Assembly: GCF_015710975.1 (NCBI RefSeq)
Contig: NZ_CP049783.1
Coordinates: 186,001-250,000 of the forward strand
Reading direction: 5' to 3'
Length of the DNA: 64,000 nt
Origin: Paenibacillus polymyxa
GTDB taxonomy: Bacteria; Bacillota; Bacilli; Paenibacillales; Paenibacillaceae
Part shown: piece by piece, positions 63,687 through 64,000 of the stretch
Layout of the letters: every line of letters begins with the position of its first letter
How positions within the stretch are numbered: the first letter of the stretch is position 1
Notes under the pieces: model-generated
Seen by the model: only the letters and a program-made list of their open reading frames with translations
The model's database searches: none
What the model was told of the DNA's origin: nothing
Program-made: the position numbers and the translations under genes

Positions 63687-64000
63687 TTACAGTCCCTCGT
63701 CAAACAACTGTAGACCTATGATTTCAAAGGCGACACCGTCACCCGTTTTAACGTGGATATCACCATTCAATTCGTCAGAATCCAAAACAAACGTAGCCTC
63801 TCCTACAACAATCTCCAGACAGTCTATCCCACCTGCTTCGCCTTGTATCACTTGTTGTATCATCCCTTGAATCCAATAGTCACCTAGCTTTGGTTGAGGT
63901 TGAACAATGCCTGTCTTTTCCGTAGGCCTCAGTCTTCTGAACCCTTCTATACTGGATGGAGAAGTCTCGACCGAAATGACACAGCCGGGAATTAACTTTT
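63687..64000 (-). CDS. Unknown protein, 5' part beyond window
   Basis: The minus frame is open from the window edge to TAA (63687), 103 full codons. It is an acidic, beta-rich C-terminal part (LEIVVGEATFVLDSDELNGD, GVAFEIIGLQLFDEGL). No family recognised. Confidence 0.6.
   Translation of the reverse strand, partial: KLIPGCVISVETSPSSIEGFRRLRPTEKTGIVQPQPKLGDYWIQGMIQQVIQGEAGGIDCLEIVVGEATFVLDSDELNGDIHVKTGDGVAFEIIGLQLFDEGL

Overview
The window looks like chromosomal DNA of a Gram-positive, spore-forming Firmicute, most likely Paenibacillus (P. polymyxa-like). Support comes from strong AGGAGG-type ribosome sites, a T-box ahead of the ilv-leu genes, an L20-type leader ahead of infC-rpmI-rplT, B. 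subtilis-style nupNOPQ and feuABC-ybbA clusters, the ytqA-ytqB pair, a cytosolic PAS histidine kinase of the sporulation type, and a secreted family CE12 pectin deacetylase. The genus is inference; no rRNA or species marker is present.

Layout. 0-0.6 kb: the end of an integrative element (integrase C-terminus) against tRNA-Gly. 0.6-6 kb: a c-di-GMP GGDEF-EAL protein, an orphan kinase, a zinc-ribbon protein and a 2-Cys peroxiredoxin with a PerR-like box. 6-12.9 kb: minus-strand ilvB-ilvH-ilvC-leuA-leuB led by a leucine-specifier T-box, with large stem-loops on both sides of ilvC; leuC and leuD are absent. 13-19 kb: the nupNOPQ nucleoside importer. 19.2-20.6 kb: infC-rpmI-rplT with a probable AUU start on infC. 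20.7-30 kb: glycosyltransferases, PAP2 phosphatase, trmB, ytqAB (mnmL/mnmM), manA, a lipase-like hydrolase and a YfiT-type bacillithiol transferase. 30-34.3 kb: odhB and a frameshifted odhA.

34.3-41.8 kb is accessory: an MFS exporter, tRNA-Pro(GGG), small regulators, and a decayed toxin-immunity island (38.1-40.4 kb) with a YD-repeat (RHS) remnant, a barstar-domain protein and several broken ORFs, followed by a DUF2087 regulator and a GIY-YIG protein whose leader has mutually exclusive inverted repeats. 41.8-49 kb: acetyltransferases, a HAD hydrolase, a short coiled-coil membrane protein, a SUKH immunity-like protein and the pectin deacetylase.

49-61.5 kb is rich in iron-regulated genes. A Fur-like box lies between a LuxR regulator and a methyltransferase/saccharopine-dehydrogenase-like pair. 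Tandem Fur boxes precede feuABC-ybbA (siderophore uptake and esterase, no ATPase). A perfect 7-1-7 Fur box precedes a YumC/YcgT-type ferredoxin-NADP reductase. Between them sits an SPFH protein overlapping a degenerate NAD-kinase-like gene. The right edge has DinB, GNAT and Nudix genes and a truncated ORF.

Single-base frameshifts break odhA, feuB and a SUKH/HEAT-type gene. The first two coincide with C or G homopolymers, so assembly error must be weighed against real mutation. The best candidates for something undescribed are the Fur-boxed methyltransferase/reductase pair, the SPFH/NAD-kinase-like pair and the switch-like leader of the GIY-YIG gene.
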